DNA of 64,000 nucleotides from an uncultured Alphaproteobacteria bacterium (GCA_944391485.1 CALXTQ010000020.1:94131-158130), one strand, 5' to 3'. Positions 37,630 through 47,230 are shown, numbered from the stretch's first letter. The notes: a model not told the origin generated them from the sequence alone. A program made the numbers and translations.

Positions 37630-39372
37630 ATGGAACTATCAATTGAAAAAGCCCTGAACCAAAAGTTTGCCAGCATCTTTGAACAGCTTGGCCTGGATAC
37701 CAAATTCGCGACGGTAAAGGTTTCGGACCGTCCGGATCTGAGCGACTTTCAATGCAACGGCGCCCTGGCTCTGGCCAAACCCCTGCGCCGCAATCCGCGC
37801 GAGATTGCCCAGGAGATCGCCTCGCGGCTGGAGCAGGACAACGATATTGAAAAAGTTTCAATCGACGGTCCCGGCTTTATCAACGTTACCCTGAAAAACG
37901 AGTTTATTGCCTCCGTTCTGGACAATATGGCCGCCGACGAAAGGTTCGGCGTCGCCAAAACCGCCCGGCCGAAAAAAATCGTGATAGATTCCGGCGGGCC
38001 GAACGTTGCCAAAGCGCTCCATGTCGGACATCTGCGCTCGGCCGTCATCGGCGAAGCCATCCGCCGGATCGAAAAATTTGCCGGCAACGAGGTTATTTCT
38101 GACGTTCATCTTGGCGACTGGGGAACGCCCATGGGCATGATTCTGGCGGAAATCATCAATCAGGACGGCAGTCTGGCCAAAACGGAAACCTATAATATCG
38201 ACGAGATTTCCGCCTTTTACAAAAAAGCCAATATCCGCTGCAAAGAAGACGAAAACGCCAAAGAAAAAGCCCGCCTCATTACCGCCGAACTTCAGGACGG
38301 AAATCCGGAATACCGCAAAGCCTGGCAGCATCTGCGCAAAGTATCGGTCGAAGCCATCAAAAAGAATTATGACGTTCTTGAAGCCGAGTTTGATCTCTGG
38401 CTGGGAGAAAGCGACGCGCATGACGCCAGCGCCGAAGTTGTCAGAATCGCCAGGGAAAAAGGCGTTGCCGAAATGGACGACGGCGCCCTGATCATCCGCC
38501 TGGAAGAAGGCAACAAACCCAAACCGCCCGTTATTCTCATTAAGAGCGACGGCGGGTTCGGCTATCAGATTACGGATATCGCGACCATCAAAATGCGCGC
38601 CGAAGACCTGAAGGCCGAGGAAATCATCTATGTGGTCGACAAACGCCAGTCCCTGCATTTTGAACAGGTTTTCGAAGCGGCCGGAAAACTCGGCATCGCG
38701 CCCGGCGTTACGATGAAGCATATCGGTTTCGGCACGGTCAACGGCAAAGACGGAAAACCGTTCAAGACCCGCGACGGCGGCGTTATGAATCTGGAAGATC
38801 TCATCAACCTGTCCAAAGACAAAGTGCGCGAATCTATGCCCAAACCCGGAGAAGTCGAAGGATATGACGCCGATTATATTGAAAAGCTGGTCGGAGAGAT
38901 CGCCGTCGGCGCCATTAAATTTCAGGATTTAAAAAACACCATCTCCGCCGGGTATATCTTTGAGCTTGACGACTTTGCAAAATTCGACGGCAAGACAGGA
39001 CCCTATATCCAGTATGCCATCGCCCGCATCAACTCCATTCTGCGCAAAGCGGCCGAAAACGGCATTGCTCCCGGAAAAATCATTATCAGCAACGCCGAAG
39101 AACGCGAGCTTCTGCTGAAAATATCACAGCTGGGAAATGTTATTGCCCGCGCGCACGAAGACAAAGAACCCAGTATTATTTCAGACTACGCTTATACTCT
39201 GGCGCAGACATTCAGCAGCTTTTACAATGCGGCGCCGATTATGAGCGAAAAGGACAAAACTCTGGCCGCGTCGCGTCTTAAAACGGCAAAAATGACCAAA
39301 GACGTTTTGACGCTGCTGCTTTATCTTCTGGGCATCAAGGCGCCGGAAGTCATGCTGAAAGCCGCGAATTAA
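37630..39372 (+). CDS. argS: Arginyl-tRNA synthetase
   Basis: 580-aa class I synthetase. The N-terminal Add-1 domain (residues 1-100) is followed by the HIGH-like motif in NVAKALHVGHLRSAVIGEA. The KMSKS region is degenerate (FKTRDGGVMNLEDLI), as is usual in ArgS. The C-terminal anticodon domain starts with QYAIARINSILRKA. Start ATG 37630 has AGGA upstream. A terminator and an unusual repeat array follow. Confidence 0.97.
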   Translation: MELSIEKALNQKFASIFEQLGLDTKFATVKVSDRPDLSDFQCNGALALAKPLRRNPREIAQEIASRLEQDNDIEKVSIDGPGFINVTLKNEFIASVLDNMAADERFGVAKTARPKKIVIDSGGPNVAKALHVGHLRSAVIGEAIRRIEKFAGNEVISDVHLGDWGTPMGMILAEIINQDGSLAKTETYNIDEISAFYKKANIRCKEDENAKEKARLITAELQDGNPEYRKAWQHLRKVSVEAIKKNYDVLEAEFDLWLGESDAHDASAEVVRIAREKGVAEMDDGALIIRLEEGNKPKPPVILIKSDGGFGYQITDIATIKMRAEDLKAEEIIYVVDKRQSLHFEQVFEAAGKLGIAPGVTMKHIGFGTVNGKDGKPFKTRDGGVMNLEDLINLSKDKVRESMPKPGEVEGYDADYIEKLVGEIAVGAIKFQDLKNTISAGYIFELDDFAKFDGKTGPYIQYAIARINSILRKAAENGIAPGKIIISNAEERELLLKISQLGNVIARAHEDKEPSIISDYAYTLAQTFSSFYNAAPIMSEKDKTLAASRLKTAKMTKDVLTLLLYLLGIKAPEVMLKAAN

Positions 39373-39420
39373 CGGATTTTTCGGTAAAAAGCCGCGCGCG
39401 AAACAAAAATGCCGAAAATT

Positions 39421-39456
39421 GCGAATATCCCGGCATATGCGAATATCCCGGCATAA
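39421..39456. repeat. 18-bp tandem duplication
   Basis: GCGAATATCCCGGCATAT at 39421-39438 is repeated at 39439-39456 with one change. It lies in the argS 3' flank. Confidence 0.9.
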
Positions 39457-39461
39457 AAGAT

Positions 39462-39488
39462 AAAAAGCCCCGACCGGGGCTTTTTTTT
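39462..39488 (+). terminator. argS terminator
   Basis: AAAAAGCCCC / GGGGCTTTTT with loop GACC and eight T residues. The last Ts merge into the first tandem repeat unit. Confidence 0.9.
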
Positions 39489-39720
39489 GACAACGTTACG
39501 GCACTTTGCACAACAGCAAAGTCCTGACCAGTTTTTTTTGACAACGTTATGGCGCTTTGCACAACAGCAAAACCCTGACCAGTTTTTTTTGACGACGTTA
39601 TGCGCCTTGCACAACAGCAAAGTCCTGACCAGTTTTTTTGACGACGTTATGCGCCCTGCACAACAGCCAAGTCCTCACCAGTTTTTTTGACGACGTTATG
39701 CGCTTTGCATAACAGCGCAG
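39489..39720. repeat. Tandem array of 49-51-bp hairpin repeats
   Basis: Four full units start at 39489, 39540, 39591 and 39640, and a partial one at 39689. Each reads about GACRACGTTATGCG, then the hairpin CTTTGC-ACAACA-GCAAAG, then TCCTGACCAG and a run of 7-8 T. Unit lengths are 51, 51, 49 and 49. The two last spacings are not multiples of three, so the apparent minus-strand frame through the array is not maintained. The array sits between the convergent argS and zinc-ribbon genes. Its function is unknown. Confidence 0.85.
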
Positions 39721-39830
39721 AGGAGATGGGGAAAAACAGGCGTTTTACAGAGCGGAATGCTCTGAGAAAGAAATCCCTCTGGGGGCAGCCATTCTATAGA
39801 GAGGAACGTTTTGCGGAGCCCCGCTTCAGC

Positions 39831-40709
39831 TTAAAAGACTTCTTCCGTAACATGGGTGCTGACGCTTTTTACGGTGCCTTCCGGATGTCCTTTGACAAAA
39901 GTCAGGTAAATATATTTGGTCAGGCTGGAGGGTTTGGTTACCGTTATCTGAAAAGCGACGCGGCCGCCCGTTGTTATCCGTTTGACCGGAGGTTCCTGAT
40001 TGACGGTCTGCAAAAGCTGAGCGTTTTTATCCAAAAGCTCGGCATGAATCACCGGAATTTCGACAGTCCGCCGCGTCGTATTGACGATAAAGCCGCGAAT
40101 TTCCATTTTGCGGACATAATCTTCTTCATATTCATTGCGGTTGATATTCTGAAATTCCAGCCCTTCGCCGGGAATGACGCTGTCAACGCCGACAGCAGCA
40201 TAAGCATATTCCATAAAGGGCAGCAGACGGACAATTTCATAACGCAGATAAAATGCCGACAACAGCATAAGCAGCGCGACAACGGCATAAAGAACCCGGC
40301 GGTTCTGACGACGCTGCAGACCCAGACCGAATTTAACCCGGCTCCAGATTTTTTTATGCACGGGCGCTTCTTTTTCCTTTTGAAACAGTTTTTCCGTCTG
40401 TTCGGAAAGCCTTGCGAAAATCTCCTGCATTTCGTTTCCGCGGGCAGCTTCCAGCTCTTCTGGCCGCGACGCCGCGGGAGTTTCGGAGGTCTGTTCCGCC
40501 GCCGGGGTGTCCGGAACCGGGGCGTCGGCCCCGGAGGAAACATCCGGCGCGGGCCGCGCTTCTTCCCCAGCTTCCGGCTCGTACAAATCCGCCGGGGTGC
40601 ATAACCAGACTTCGCCGCACTGCGAACATCTGACCTTTTTTCCCGCCTCGGGAATCATGGCCGCTTCAACAGCATAGCCGGTATTGCATTTCGGACATTT
40701 TATCAACAT
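39831..40709 (-). CDS. MJ0042-type zinc-ribbon membrane protein (DUF3426-like)
   Basis: 292 aa. An N-terminal zinc ribbon (IKCPKCNTGYAVE, KVRCSQCGEVW, giving C-x2-C twice) is followed by a Pro/Ala/Glu-rich linker. One transmembrane helix (RVLYAVVALLMLLSAFYLRY, about residues 140-160) leads to a periplasmic beta-rich domain. The arrangement next to and divergent from ftsE is common in alphaproteobacteria. The role is unknown, possibly in envelope or division regulation. Confidence 0.85.
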   Translation of the reverse strand: MLIKCPKCNTGYAVEAAMIPEAGKKVRCSQCGEVWLCTPADLYEPEAGEEARPAPDVSSGADAPVPDTPAAEQTSETPAASRPEELEAARGNEMQEIFARLSEQTEKLFQKEKEAPVHKKIWSRVKFGLGLQRRQNRRVLYAVVALLMLLSAFYLRYEIVRLLPFMEYAYAAVGVDSVIPGEGLEFQNINRNEYEEDYVRKMEIRGFIVNTTRRTVEIPVIHAELLDKNAQLLQTVNQEPPVKRITTGGRVAFQITVTKPSSLTKYIYLTFVKGHPEGTVKSVSTHVTEEVF

Positions 40710-40829
40710 ATTTTAACCTCTAAGCATCACTATATGCATAAAAAGCATTTAATCAAAGAAAAAAAATATTTTATTAAATATTATATTTGCTATAAGTTAA
40801 AAGTACTGAATCGAAAAGGAGTTTTTATT

Positions 40830-41552
40830 TTGCTGAATAAGGACAGTTCAATTCCGGCCATTATCGAAATGCAAAACGTGGGAATCCGCTACGGACAGGG
40901 CCCGGAGATTCTGAGCGACATAAAACTGTCGCTCAAAAAGGGCTCGTTCCATTTTCTGACGGGAAAAAGCGGCGCCGGAAAGACCTCCCTGCTCAGCATG
41001 ATGTATCTGGCGCAAAAGCCGAGCCGCGGCATTGTCAACGTCTTTGGCAAAAATGTCAATTTTACAAACCGCGACAGTCTTTCTCTGCTGCGGCGCAAAA
41101 TCGGCGTCGTTTTTCAGGACTTCCGCCTTCTTGACCATCTTTCGGCTTTTGACAACGTGGCCCTGCCCCTGCGCGTATGCGGCATGGACGAGCGGGAAGT
41201 CCGCAAAAGAGTCAAGGAGCTTCTGCAATGGGTGGAACTCGACCGGCATATGCTTGACACGCCGGCAACGCTTTCCGGCGGAGAAAAACAGCGCATCGCA
41301 ATCGCCCGCGCCGTCATCAACCGTCCGGAACTGCTGCTTGCCGACGAACCGACCGGCAACGTTGACAACGATATTGCCCCGAAACTGATGAAACTGTTTG
41401 TCGAACTGAACAAACTCGGCACGACCGTCGTTATCGCGACGCACAGCGAAAAGCTTATCAATGACTTTAACTATCCGCGCCTGCATCTGCAAAACAGAGG
41501 ATTAAGGATTTTTTACCCCAATGACGTTTCGGGTCTGGGAGGAAATATATGA
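40830..41552 (+). CDS. ftsE: Cell-division ATP-binding protein FtsE
   Basis: 240-aa ABC ATPase: Walker A GKSGAGKTS, Q-loop GVVFQDFRLL, signature LSGGEKQRIAIARA, Walker B ELLLADEPTG and H-loop IATHSE. With FtsX it activates septal peptidoglycan hydrolases from the inner membrane. The start is TTG 40830, with AAGGAG at 40816-40821; no ATG fits. It overlaps ftsX by 4 nt (ATGA). Confidence 0.95.
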   Translation: MLNKDSSIPAIIEMQNVGIRYGQGPEILSDIKLSLKKGSFHFLTGKSGAGKTSLLSMMYLAQKPSRGIVNVFGKNVNFTNRDSLSLLRRKIGVVFQDFRLLDHLSAFDNVALPLRVCGMDEREVRKRVKELLQWVELDRHMLDTPATLSGGEKQRIAIARAVINRPELLLADEPTGNVDNDIAPKLMKLFVELNKLGTTVVIATHSEKLINDFNYPRLHLQNRGLRIFYPNDVSGLGGNI

Positions 41553-42448
41553 TTAACCGCAAACAGGAATTACCCCTGAAGGACGACAGCTCGAGCCTAT
41601 TTCTGCAGGTTATGATCACTATCGCCGTCTTTTTGTTCGCCGTAACGCTGGCCGGCGTCCTGTCCATAAACTCCATGCTCCTTAACTGGAACCAAAGCAT
41701 TCTCGGCTCGCTGACCGTACAGATTATGCCCGTCAACAGCATTGATAAGGACAAAGCGCGGGAAGAGACGCTGGAACATCAGAACAAAGCCGTCAGATTT
41801 CTGGAATCGCGTCCGGAAATAGAAAAAGCCGTGCCTCTGAAAGACGAACAGCTGGAAAAACTCATCAGACCCTGGCTGGGCGACGGCACCAATATCGGCG
41901 ACCTGCCAGTTCCCCGCCTGATTGACGTCAAAGTTAAAAAAGGTGAAAATATTAATTTTGCAGAATTGGCGGAAAAACTGGCCAATGCGTCGCCGCAGGC
42001 TTCTCTGGACAATCACAAGCTGTGGCTCAACAAATTGATACGTTTTGCCGACGGCCTCAAAATGCTGGCGATGAGCATTCTGCTGCTTGTGGTAACCATT
42101 GCCTCAGGCGCGATTTTTTATTCGACCCAGACCAGCCTCGGCCTGCATAAATATATTATCGAAATTCTGCATATGATGGGCGCCAAGGATACTTACGTCG
42201 CCCAGCAGTATGCCAAAAGAACCGCCTATCTCGGTCTGACTTCCGGCGCGGCGGGGCTGGCTCTGGCCGTACCGGCAATTTTTGCCATATCCCGTCTTGC
42301 GGAACAAATCGAAGGCGGCATCATCAGCGAAGCGACCCTTTCCTGGGGAAGTTGGGTCCTGATTTTGTCACTGCCCCTGTTCTCCTCGCTGATTGCAACC
42401 GTTACGGCTTATTATACTGTTAAACGGACTTTGGAAAAGATGATGTAG
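41549..42448 (+). CDS. ftsX: Cell-division permease-like protein FtsX
   Basis: 299 aa with the FtsX layout: a first membrane helix (MITIAVFLFAVTLAGVLSI, about residues 26-44), a periplasmic loop to about residue 165, then three helices (LAMSILLLVVTIASGAIF, LGLTSGAAGLALAVPAIFA, VLILSLPLFSSLIATVTAYY). It lacks enzymatic motifs, as expected for FtsX. It is translated with ftsE through an ATGA overlap. Confidence 0.93.
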   Translation: MINRKQELPLKDDSSSLFLQVMITIAVFLFAVTLAGVLSINSMLLNWNQSILGSLTVQIMPVNSIDKDKAREETLEHQNKAVRFLESRPEIEKAVPLKDEQLEKLIRPWLGDGTNIGDLPVPRLIDVKVKKGENINFAELAEKLANASPQASLDNHKLWLNKLIRFADGLKMLAMSILLLVVTIASGAIFYSTQTSLGLHKYIIEILHMMGAKDTYVAQQYAKRTAYLGLTSGAAGLALAVPAIFAISRLAEQIEGGIISEATLSWGSWVLILSLPLFSSLIATVTAYYTVKRTLEKMM

Positions 42449-42449
42449 C

Positions 42450-43034
42450 ATGAAGACACTTTTTTCTATCGGCCTCGCCGCCCTGATTTTGTGGTTTGCC
42501 GGTTTTCTGGCCTTTAACTATAAAATCAACAGCTACAAAAAAGACGAGACGGTCAAAACCGACGCCATCATCGTTTTGACCGGAGGTAAAAACCGGATCA
42601 GCGAAGCCGTTGAGCTGTTGAACCGCGGCGCCGCCGATAGATTGTTTATTTCCGGCGTGCAGGAAGGTATTTCGCTCAAGGAAATCAGAGAACGCAAGGA
42701 CGTCAAAATCAAAACCGACAGAAAAATCAGCCTGGAAAACAAATCCAAAAACACTGTCGAAAACGCTATTCAGACCAACGACTGGATTAAAAAAAACAAT
42801 ATTTCTTCCATCCGTCTGGTTACGTCAAACTACCATATTCCGAGAAGCCTGGAAGAATTTCGCGCGCAGAATCACAGGCTGCATATTGTGCCGCACCCCG
42901 TCTATTCGGATAATGTTTCAAAAAAGTGGTGGAAAAACGGGGGAAGTTTTTATTTAATTGCTTCCGAATACAATAAATTCCTGTATGTTTATATCAGAAC
43001 TAAACTTTTCAGGGCCGGAGGACCGTTAAAATGA
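42450..43034 (+). CDS. YdcF/DUF218-family protein
   Basis: 194 aa. An N-terminal membrane anchor (LFSIGLAALILWFAGFLAF) precedes the DUF218 domain with the nucleotide-like loop DAIIVLTGGKNRISEAVELL, LENKSKNTVENA and LVTSNYHIPRSLEEF. The family includes ElyC and SanA, which affect envelope integrity. One nt separates it from ftsX, and it overlaps plsC by 4 nt. Confidence 0.9.
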   Translation: MKTLFSIGLAALILWFAGFLAFNYKINSYKKDETVKTDAIIVLTGGKNRISEAVELLNRGAADRLFISGVQEGISLKEIRERKDVKIKTDRKISLENKSKNTVENAIQTNDWIKKNNISSIRLVTSNYHIPRSLEEFRAQNHRLHIVPHPVYSDNVSKKWWKNGGSFYLIASEYNKFLYVYIRTKLFRAGGPLK

Positions 43035-43786
43035 TTTATATCCGCTCAACCCTTGCCAATATCGGCGTTTACGGCTGCATTATCGTCGGCTGCGTCATTA
43101 CATCCGTTGTCGGACTATTTTCCCGGAAAATAACCATTCCGATGTGGAACTACGGTTTTATGCCGGCCGCTATGTGGCTGCTTAAGGTCTTCGGCGGCAT
43201 CAGAATCGAAATCAGGGGCAAAGAAAATATCCGGCAGGAAGGCGTGATTTACGCCGGAAAACATGAATCGGCACTGGAAACCTACTGTTTGTCTACCTAT
43301 ATCAAAAAAGCCGTCTTTATCCTGAAAAAAGAACTGACCTATATCCCGATTTTCGGCTGGGCGCAGTATTTTTACGGCATGATTCCGGTCAACCGCGCCA
43401 GCGGCGGCGCCGCTCTGAAGATGCTGCTGAAAGAGGCAAAAAACCGCCTGCAGCAGGGACGGCCGATTATTATCTTTCCGGAAGGAACCCGATGTAAACC
43501 GGGAACGACCAAAGGCTATAAACCGGGACTGTTGTTTATTACGGATCATCTCAATGTTCCCGTTATTCCCATTGCCCATAACACGGGCCTGTTCTGGGCT
43601 AAAAATTCGTTTCTCAGATATCCGGGAAAAGTCATTATAGAATTTTTGGAGCCCATGCCCCAGATCGCCGATAAAAAAGAATTTATGGCCGAACTGGAAA
43701 AAAGAATTGAAAACAAATGCGCCGAGCTTAATGAAGAAACACTCAGGGAATATCCTTATACAAAAATAAATTACGGCGGAAAATAG
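43031..43786 (+). CDS. plsC: 1-acyl-sn-glycerol-3-phosphate acyltransferase
   Basis: 251 aa. It makes phosphatidic acid at the inner membrane. Motif I is AGKHESALETY, an H-x4-E variant of the usual H-x4-D that occurs in alphaproteobacterial PlsC. Motif III is IIFPEGTRCKPG, and VPVIPIAHNTG matches motif IV. An N-terminal helix anchors it. It is within the ftsEX-ydcF-plsC-DUF2125 operon. Confidence 0.93.
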   Translation: MIYIRSTLANIGVYGCIIVGCVITSVVGLFSRKITIPMWNYGFMPAAMWLLKVFGGIRIEIRGKENIRQEGVIYAGKHESALETYCLSTYIKKAVFILKKELTYIPIFGWAQYFYGMIPVNRASGGAALKMLLKEAKNRLQQGRPIIIFPEGTRCKPGTTKGYKPGLLFITDHLNVPVIPIAHNTGLFWAKNSFLRYPGKVIIEFLEPMPQIADKKEFMAELEKRIENKCAELNEETLREYPYTKINYGGK

Positions 43787-43799
43787 AGGTGTCTTCAAA

Positions 43800-44852
43800 G
43801 TGAAAGAAAAGCTAAAAAAATTTATTTCCAACCTGAAAAATTACCGGCTGATGTTCCTGTCCGCCGTTGTTTCGGCTGTTGTCTTTTACGGAATTGCCGC
43901 CTTGCTCCTGCAGCGCGCTTTTGTCCTGAACAGCATTAAAGGCGAAATAAACAAAGCCATCGCCTCCCTTAACGAAGCCGGATACGACGCGGCGTACGAG
44001 CATATCGGTTTCAGCACGTTTCCGTTCCTGCCCATGGTTCGGATCGAAAACTTTAAAATATATTCCCTGCGGCCGGGAAATTATTACGAATGGTCAACTC
44101 CGGAACTGACCCTTGACGCCGGTATTTTTGCGCCTGATCATCTCAGTCTGTCTTTTGACAGATATCATGAATTTCGGAAAAACGATAAAAAATATCCGGC
44201 GGAGTTTCCTGTTCTGGACATTGACTTCCACTTTGACGATAAAAACGGCGTTACCAATATTACGGCGGAGGGAATCGGCCTGAACATTCAGGGGCTGTTT
44301 TCCGTCGGCGGCTTGAAGTTTGCGGCTCAGAGAATGTCGCCTCTGCAAATCAACGAGCTGGCGCCGTTTTTTGAGAACCATCTGGATGTGCAGGATATCG
44401 TTATTGCCGAAGATATTAATATTCCGTTGTTGAAACATATCGAGCGTCTGTATCTCAACGCTAACATCATCGGCGTGATGAACAGCAGCGCCACATACGG
44501 AGAATCCATAAACAACTGGCTACGTCTCGGCGGAATTATTGATATCAAGAAAATAATCATAAACTGGCATCCGCTTGTTTTGGTCGGAAGGGGCGACTTG
44601 TATTTTAACGAGCAAAAGGAGCCGGTTCTGCATTTGAATACTTCCTCCAAAGCGCTCTTGGAAACCATGGATAAACTGCAGGATGTTTTTCTGGACCGCA
44701 AAGGCGTTTTTGTTGCCAAAATCCTGTTGAACAACAAGGCTTTCAAACTAAGCAAAGACGACAAATACGATACCGTAACGACCCCGATCAACGTCAATTC
44801 CAATCAGATTTTGATCGAGAATATTCCCGTAAAGACATTTCAGCCTCAATAG
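43800..44852 (+). CDS. DUF2125 protein
   Basis: 350 aa. An N-terminal membrane helix (RLMFLSAVVSAVVFYGIAALL) is followed by a beta-rich periplasmic domain with GFSTFPFLPMVRIENFKIYS, typical of DUF2125. Such proteins resemble AsmA/lipid-transfer folds, but no function is established. The start is GTG 43800, just after plsC, with GAGGT upstream. It is the last gene of the operon. Confidence 0.85.
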   Translation: MKEKLKKFISNLKNYRLMFLSAVVSAVVFYGIAALLLQRAFVLNSIKGEINKAIASLNEAGYDAAYEHIGFSTFPFLPMVRIENFKIYSLRPGNYYEWSTPELTLDAGIFAPDHLSLSFDRYHEFRKNDKKYPAEFPVLDIDFHFDDKNGVTNITAEGIGLNIQGLFSVGGLKFAAQRMSPLQINELAPFFENHLDVQDIVIAEDINIPLLKHIERLYLNANIIGVMNSSATYGESINNWLRLGGIIDIKKIIINWHPLVLVGRGDLYFNEQKEPVLHLNTSSKALLETMDKLQDVFLDRKGVFVAKILLNNKAFKLSKDDKYDTVTTPINVNSNQILIENIPVKTFQPQ

Positions 44853-45011
44853 TCCTGACCGGCAGCGAATCTTTCAGGCGGCACAATAAAAGGACTGTAT
44901 GGACACCTTGGAGATAAACAGCTCCGGGAATAAGAGCATTTACCGCCCGGAGCGGTATCATAAGCCGGATATTTTAACAGGACAGAATTAGCTGCAATTT
45001 ACGGCATAAAA

Positions 45012-45830
45012 TCAGAGGCTGACCGGTTTGGCATATGCACCGGCAATATTTAAGTTATTAAATACTTTTCCAGGAGCGGTCAAACGCTTGTCCGTCGGTC
45101 TTACAAAACCGTCGACTTCGACCAGAAGCGATTTGGTTTCATGATCCACGGGAGCGGCAATCAGCATCTTGGCGTTGGAAAAGCCGGCGTTTTCCAAAGT
45201 ATCTGTTACTGTCGAAAAACTTACATCCCTGTTGACTTCGACACCGAAAAGGCTGACATCGTCGCCACTTTCATCCGGCTGGGACAAAGCGACGGCATAG
45301 ACTTCCGGGCAATCGGCAGCTTCCTTCCTTTTCAGAAACGGAAGTTTGGCAATAATCTTTATATGATCATCGCCGGAAGAAAACCCTGTCCACCAGGGTT
45401 TGGAGTTCATCTCATGATTGTCGCAGGGAATAACGCCGACCTGCGCTTCTCTGGAGTTAACAGCATTTATAACCTGGCCGAAAGAGCCGTAAGTTTCATA
45501 ATCGGCATAGCTGCCGAAATGCTCCTGAACAATGCTAATCAGATCCGGACATTTTTCATTTTCAAAAACAGAAAATGTCAGCTTTTCTTTTAGGCAGGCA
45601 CTGGCACTTAATATTTCGCGCCAGATTTTGGCGATGACATATTCGGGAAAATCACCGCGATGAATCTTTAACAGCTTTTTTATGACAGCAGCTTCTTTGC
45701 CCAGCGTATTTTCAACCACATCAATATTCTGCTGCTCTACCAAATCCGTTCTAAGCATGAGCAGATTATACAATTTGACGTCAATATCATCTATCTTTTT
45801 CTGCAAATCAACTTTTTTCGCAGCACACAT
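45012..45830 (-). CDS. Chorismate mutase (AroQ-type) with C-terminal extension
   Basis: 272 aa. The first 95 residues form an AroQ helical domain: LQKKIDDIDVKLYNLLMLR, DFPEYVIAKIWREILSAS. The remaining part has FGSYADYETYGSF and repeats of mixed alpha/beta segments that recall the prephenate-dehydratase substrate fold, but the T-R-F catalytic motif is not visible. It probably converts chorismate to prephenate. The second domain may be a regulatory or degenerate PDT-like domain. Confidence 0.75.
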   Translation of the reverse strand: MCAAKKVDLQKKIDDIDVKLYNLLMLRTDLVEQQNIDVVENTLGKEAAVIKKLLKIHRGDFPEYVIAKIWREILSASACLKEKLTFSVFENEKCPDLISIVQEHFGSYADYETYGSFGQVINAVNSREAQVGVIPCDNHEMNSKPWWTGFSSGDDHIKIIAKLPFLKRKEAADCPEVYAVALSQPDESGDDVSLFGVEVNRDVSFSTVTDTLENAGFSNAKMLIAAPVDHETKSLLVEVDGFVRPTDKRLTAPGKVFNNLNIAGAYAKPVSL

Positions 45831-45896
45831 TTTTTATCTCCTCAAACCGGAAAGGATATTAACATAAACGTAATTTTTCGCAATAAAATATTCTGA

Positions 45897-46445
45897 TTAT
45901 TTAATGGCAAATTTCAAAAAAAACAGACGGGCGATACCATAGCAGCGTTCGTCAGTTTTTTCAAAACCATCTGGAATGTCCAGCTTTTCGCCGCGCTCCG
46001 TTTCTACGATGCACAGAGCTCCGTCCGCCAACCAGTTCTTTTCCCGGAGGGCAGAAAGCGCCCGAATGCTCAGACCTTTTTTGTAGGGGGCATCCAGAAA
46101 AACAACGTCATACCGGCGGGAAGCCGGAAGCAGCGCCGACGCATCCTGCATATAAAAAGACATTTTTCCGATTTCGCCCTGAAACTGCGCCGCATTTTTC
46201 CTGACGCAGCGAAGGTCGATATCAACAAAACCCGCTTCCGCAAATCCTCTTGAGACAGCTTCCAACCCTACCGCCCCGGTGCCTGCAAAAACATCCAGAA
46301 AGGCATAATCGGCAAATGCCTTTTCCAGCTTGGAATACAAAATATTAAAGACAGCTTCGCGGGCCCGGTCCGAAGTCGGCCGGATTGTATCCGCTTCGGG
46401 CGAAAACAGCTTTTTTCCCCGATATTTTCCGCCGATGATCCTCAT
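45897..46445 (-). CDS. rsmD: 16S rRNA (guanine966-N2)-methyltransferase RsmD
   Basis: 182 aa. MRIIGGKYRGKKLFSPEAD and RPTSDRAREAVFNIL are the N-terminal signature. FLDVFAGTGAVGLEAVSRG binds SAM. The catalytic N/D-P-P-Y motif reads DAPYKKG, with Ala in place of the first Pro. It starts inside the 3' end of the pseudouridine synthase gene (ATGA), so both are co-translated. Confidence 0.95.
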   Translation of the reverse strand: MRIIGGKYRGKKLFSPEADTIRPTSDRAREAVFNILYSKLEKAFADYAFLDVFAGTGAVGLEAVSRGFAEAGFVDIDLRCVRKNAAQFQGEIGKMSFYMQDASALLPASRRYDVVFLDAPYKKGLSIRALSALREKNWLADGALCIVETERGEKLDIPDGFEKTDERCYGIARLFFLKFAIK

Positions 46446-47164
46446 AGTTCAAACTTGCCGCCAAGCTGTTCACGCAAAACTTTCTGAGGGACCTCGCGGA
46501 CTTCGCCTTTTTTCAGACCGCCCAGCTGAAACGGGCCGTAAGAGAGACGAATCAGTCTGGCAACCTCCAATCCGACCGATTTCATCAGCTTGCGGATCTC
46601 CCGGTTTTTGCCTTCCGACAAGGTTATGACCAGCCAGGCATTGGTCCCTTTTTCCGTTTCCACTTCAATTTTGACCGGTCCGTACCGCACGCCGTCCACA
46701 ACCGCGCCTTTTTCCAATGACGCCAGTCTTTTCTTATCAATATAGCCGTGAACCCTGACTTTATACCGTCGCGTCCAGCCGTTTTCGGGAAGCTCCAGTT
46801 TACGCGAAAGCTCACCATTGTTGGTCAGCAGCAGCAGCCCTTCCGAGTTCAGATCCAGCCGTCCGACGGAAATTACCCGGGGCATGCCGGCCGGAAGGCT
46901 GTCAAATACCGTCGGCCGCTCAAGATTATCCTTATGCGTCGTAACCAGGCCGACAGGCTTGTAATACAGCCATAATCTCGTGCTTTCCGCAGCCGGCAGC
47001 TTTTCTCCGTCAAACAGGATATTTTCGCTTCCATCAACATTGTATGCGGGAGAATCGATTATCTCGCCGTTGACGGTAACACGCTTCTGCAGAATATATT
47101 CCTCAGCCTTGCGCCGGGAGCAGACGCCGCTGCGCGCCATGAACTTTGCCAGTCTTTCGCTCAT
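46442..47164 (-). CDS. rluB: RsuA/RluB-family rRNA pseudouridine synthase
   Basis: 240 aa. An N-terminal S4 RNA-binding domain (RLAKFMARSGVCSRRKAEEY) is followed by the catalytic domain with SVGRLDLNSEGLLLLTNNGE (catalytic Asp in GRLD) and LSEGKNREIRKLMKSVGLEV. It is probably RluB/RluE type acting on 23S rRNA. Distinguishing RluB from RluF or RsuA needs phylogeny. Confidence 0.92.
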   Translation of the reverse strand: MSERLAKFMARSGVCSRRKAEEYILQKRVTVNGEIIDSPAYNVDGSENILFDGEKLPAAESTRLWLYYKPVGLVTTHKDNLERPTVFDSLPAGMPRVISVGRLDLNSEGLLLLTNNGELSRKLELPENGWTRRYKVRVHGYIDKKRLASLEKGAVVDGVRYGPVKIEVETEKGTNAWLVITLSEGKNREIRKLMKSVGLEVARLIRLSYGPFQLGGLKKGEVREVPQKVLREQLGGKFEL

Positions 47165-47230
47165 TTTTGTCTTTCCTTATCTGTTTGGCATGATAATATA
47201 TGATAGTTCTAAAAAATGCAAAGAGGAATT

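Noticed and set aside
39369..39620. A minus-strand frame through the repeat array encoding Cys/Lys repeats
   Set aside because: It is a by-product of the first 51-bp units. The following units are 49 bp and break the frame, and there is no ribosome site.
39481..39720. The array as a CRISPR locus
   Set aside because: The whole unit is repeated including the would-be spacer, no unique spacers exist, and no cas gene is present.
39489..39720. Repeat units as integron attC sites
   Set aside because: The GTT/AAC core spacing does not match the R/L box pattern, no integrase is present and units lack cassettes.
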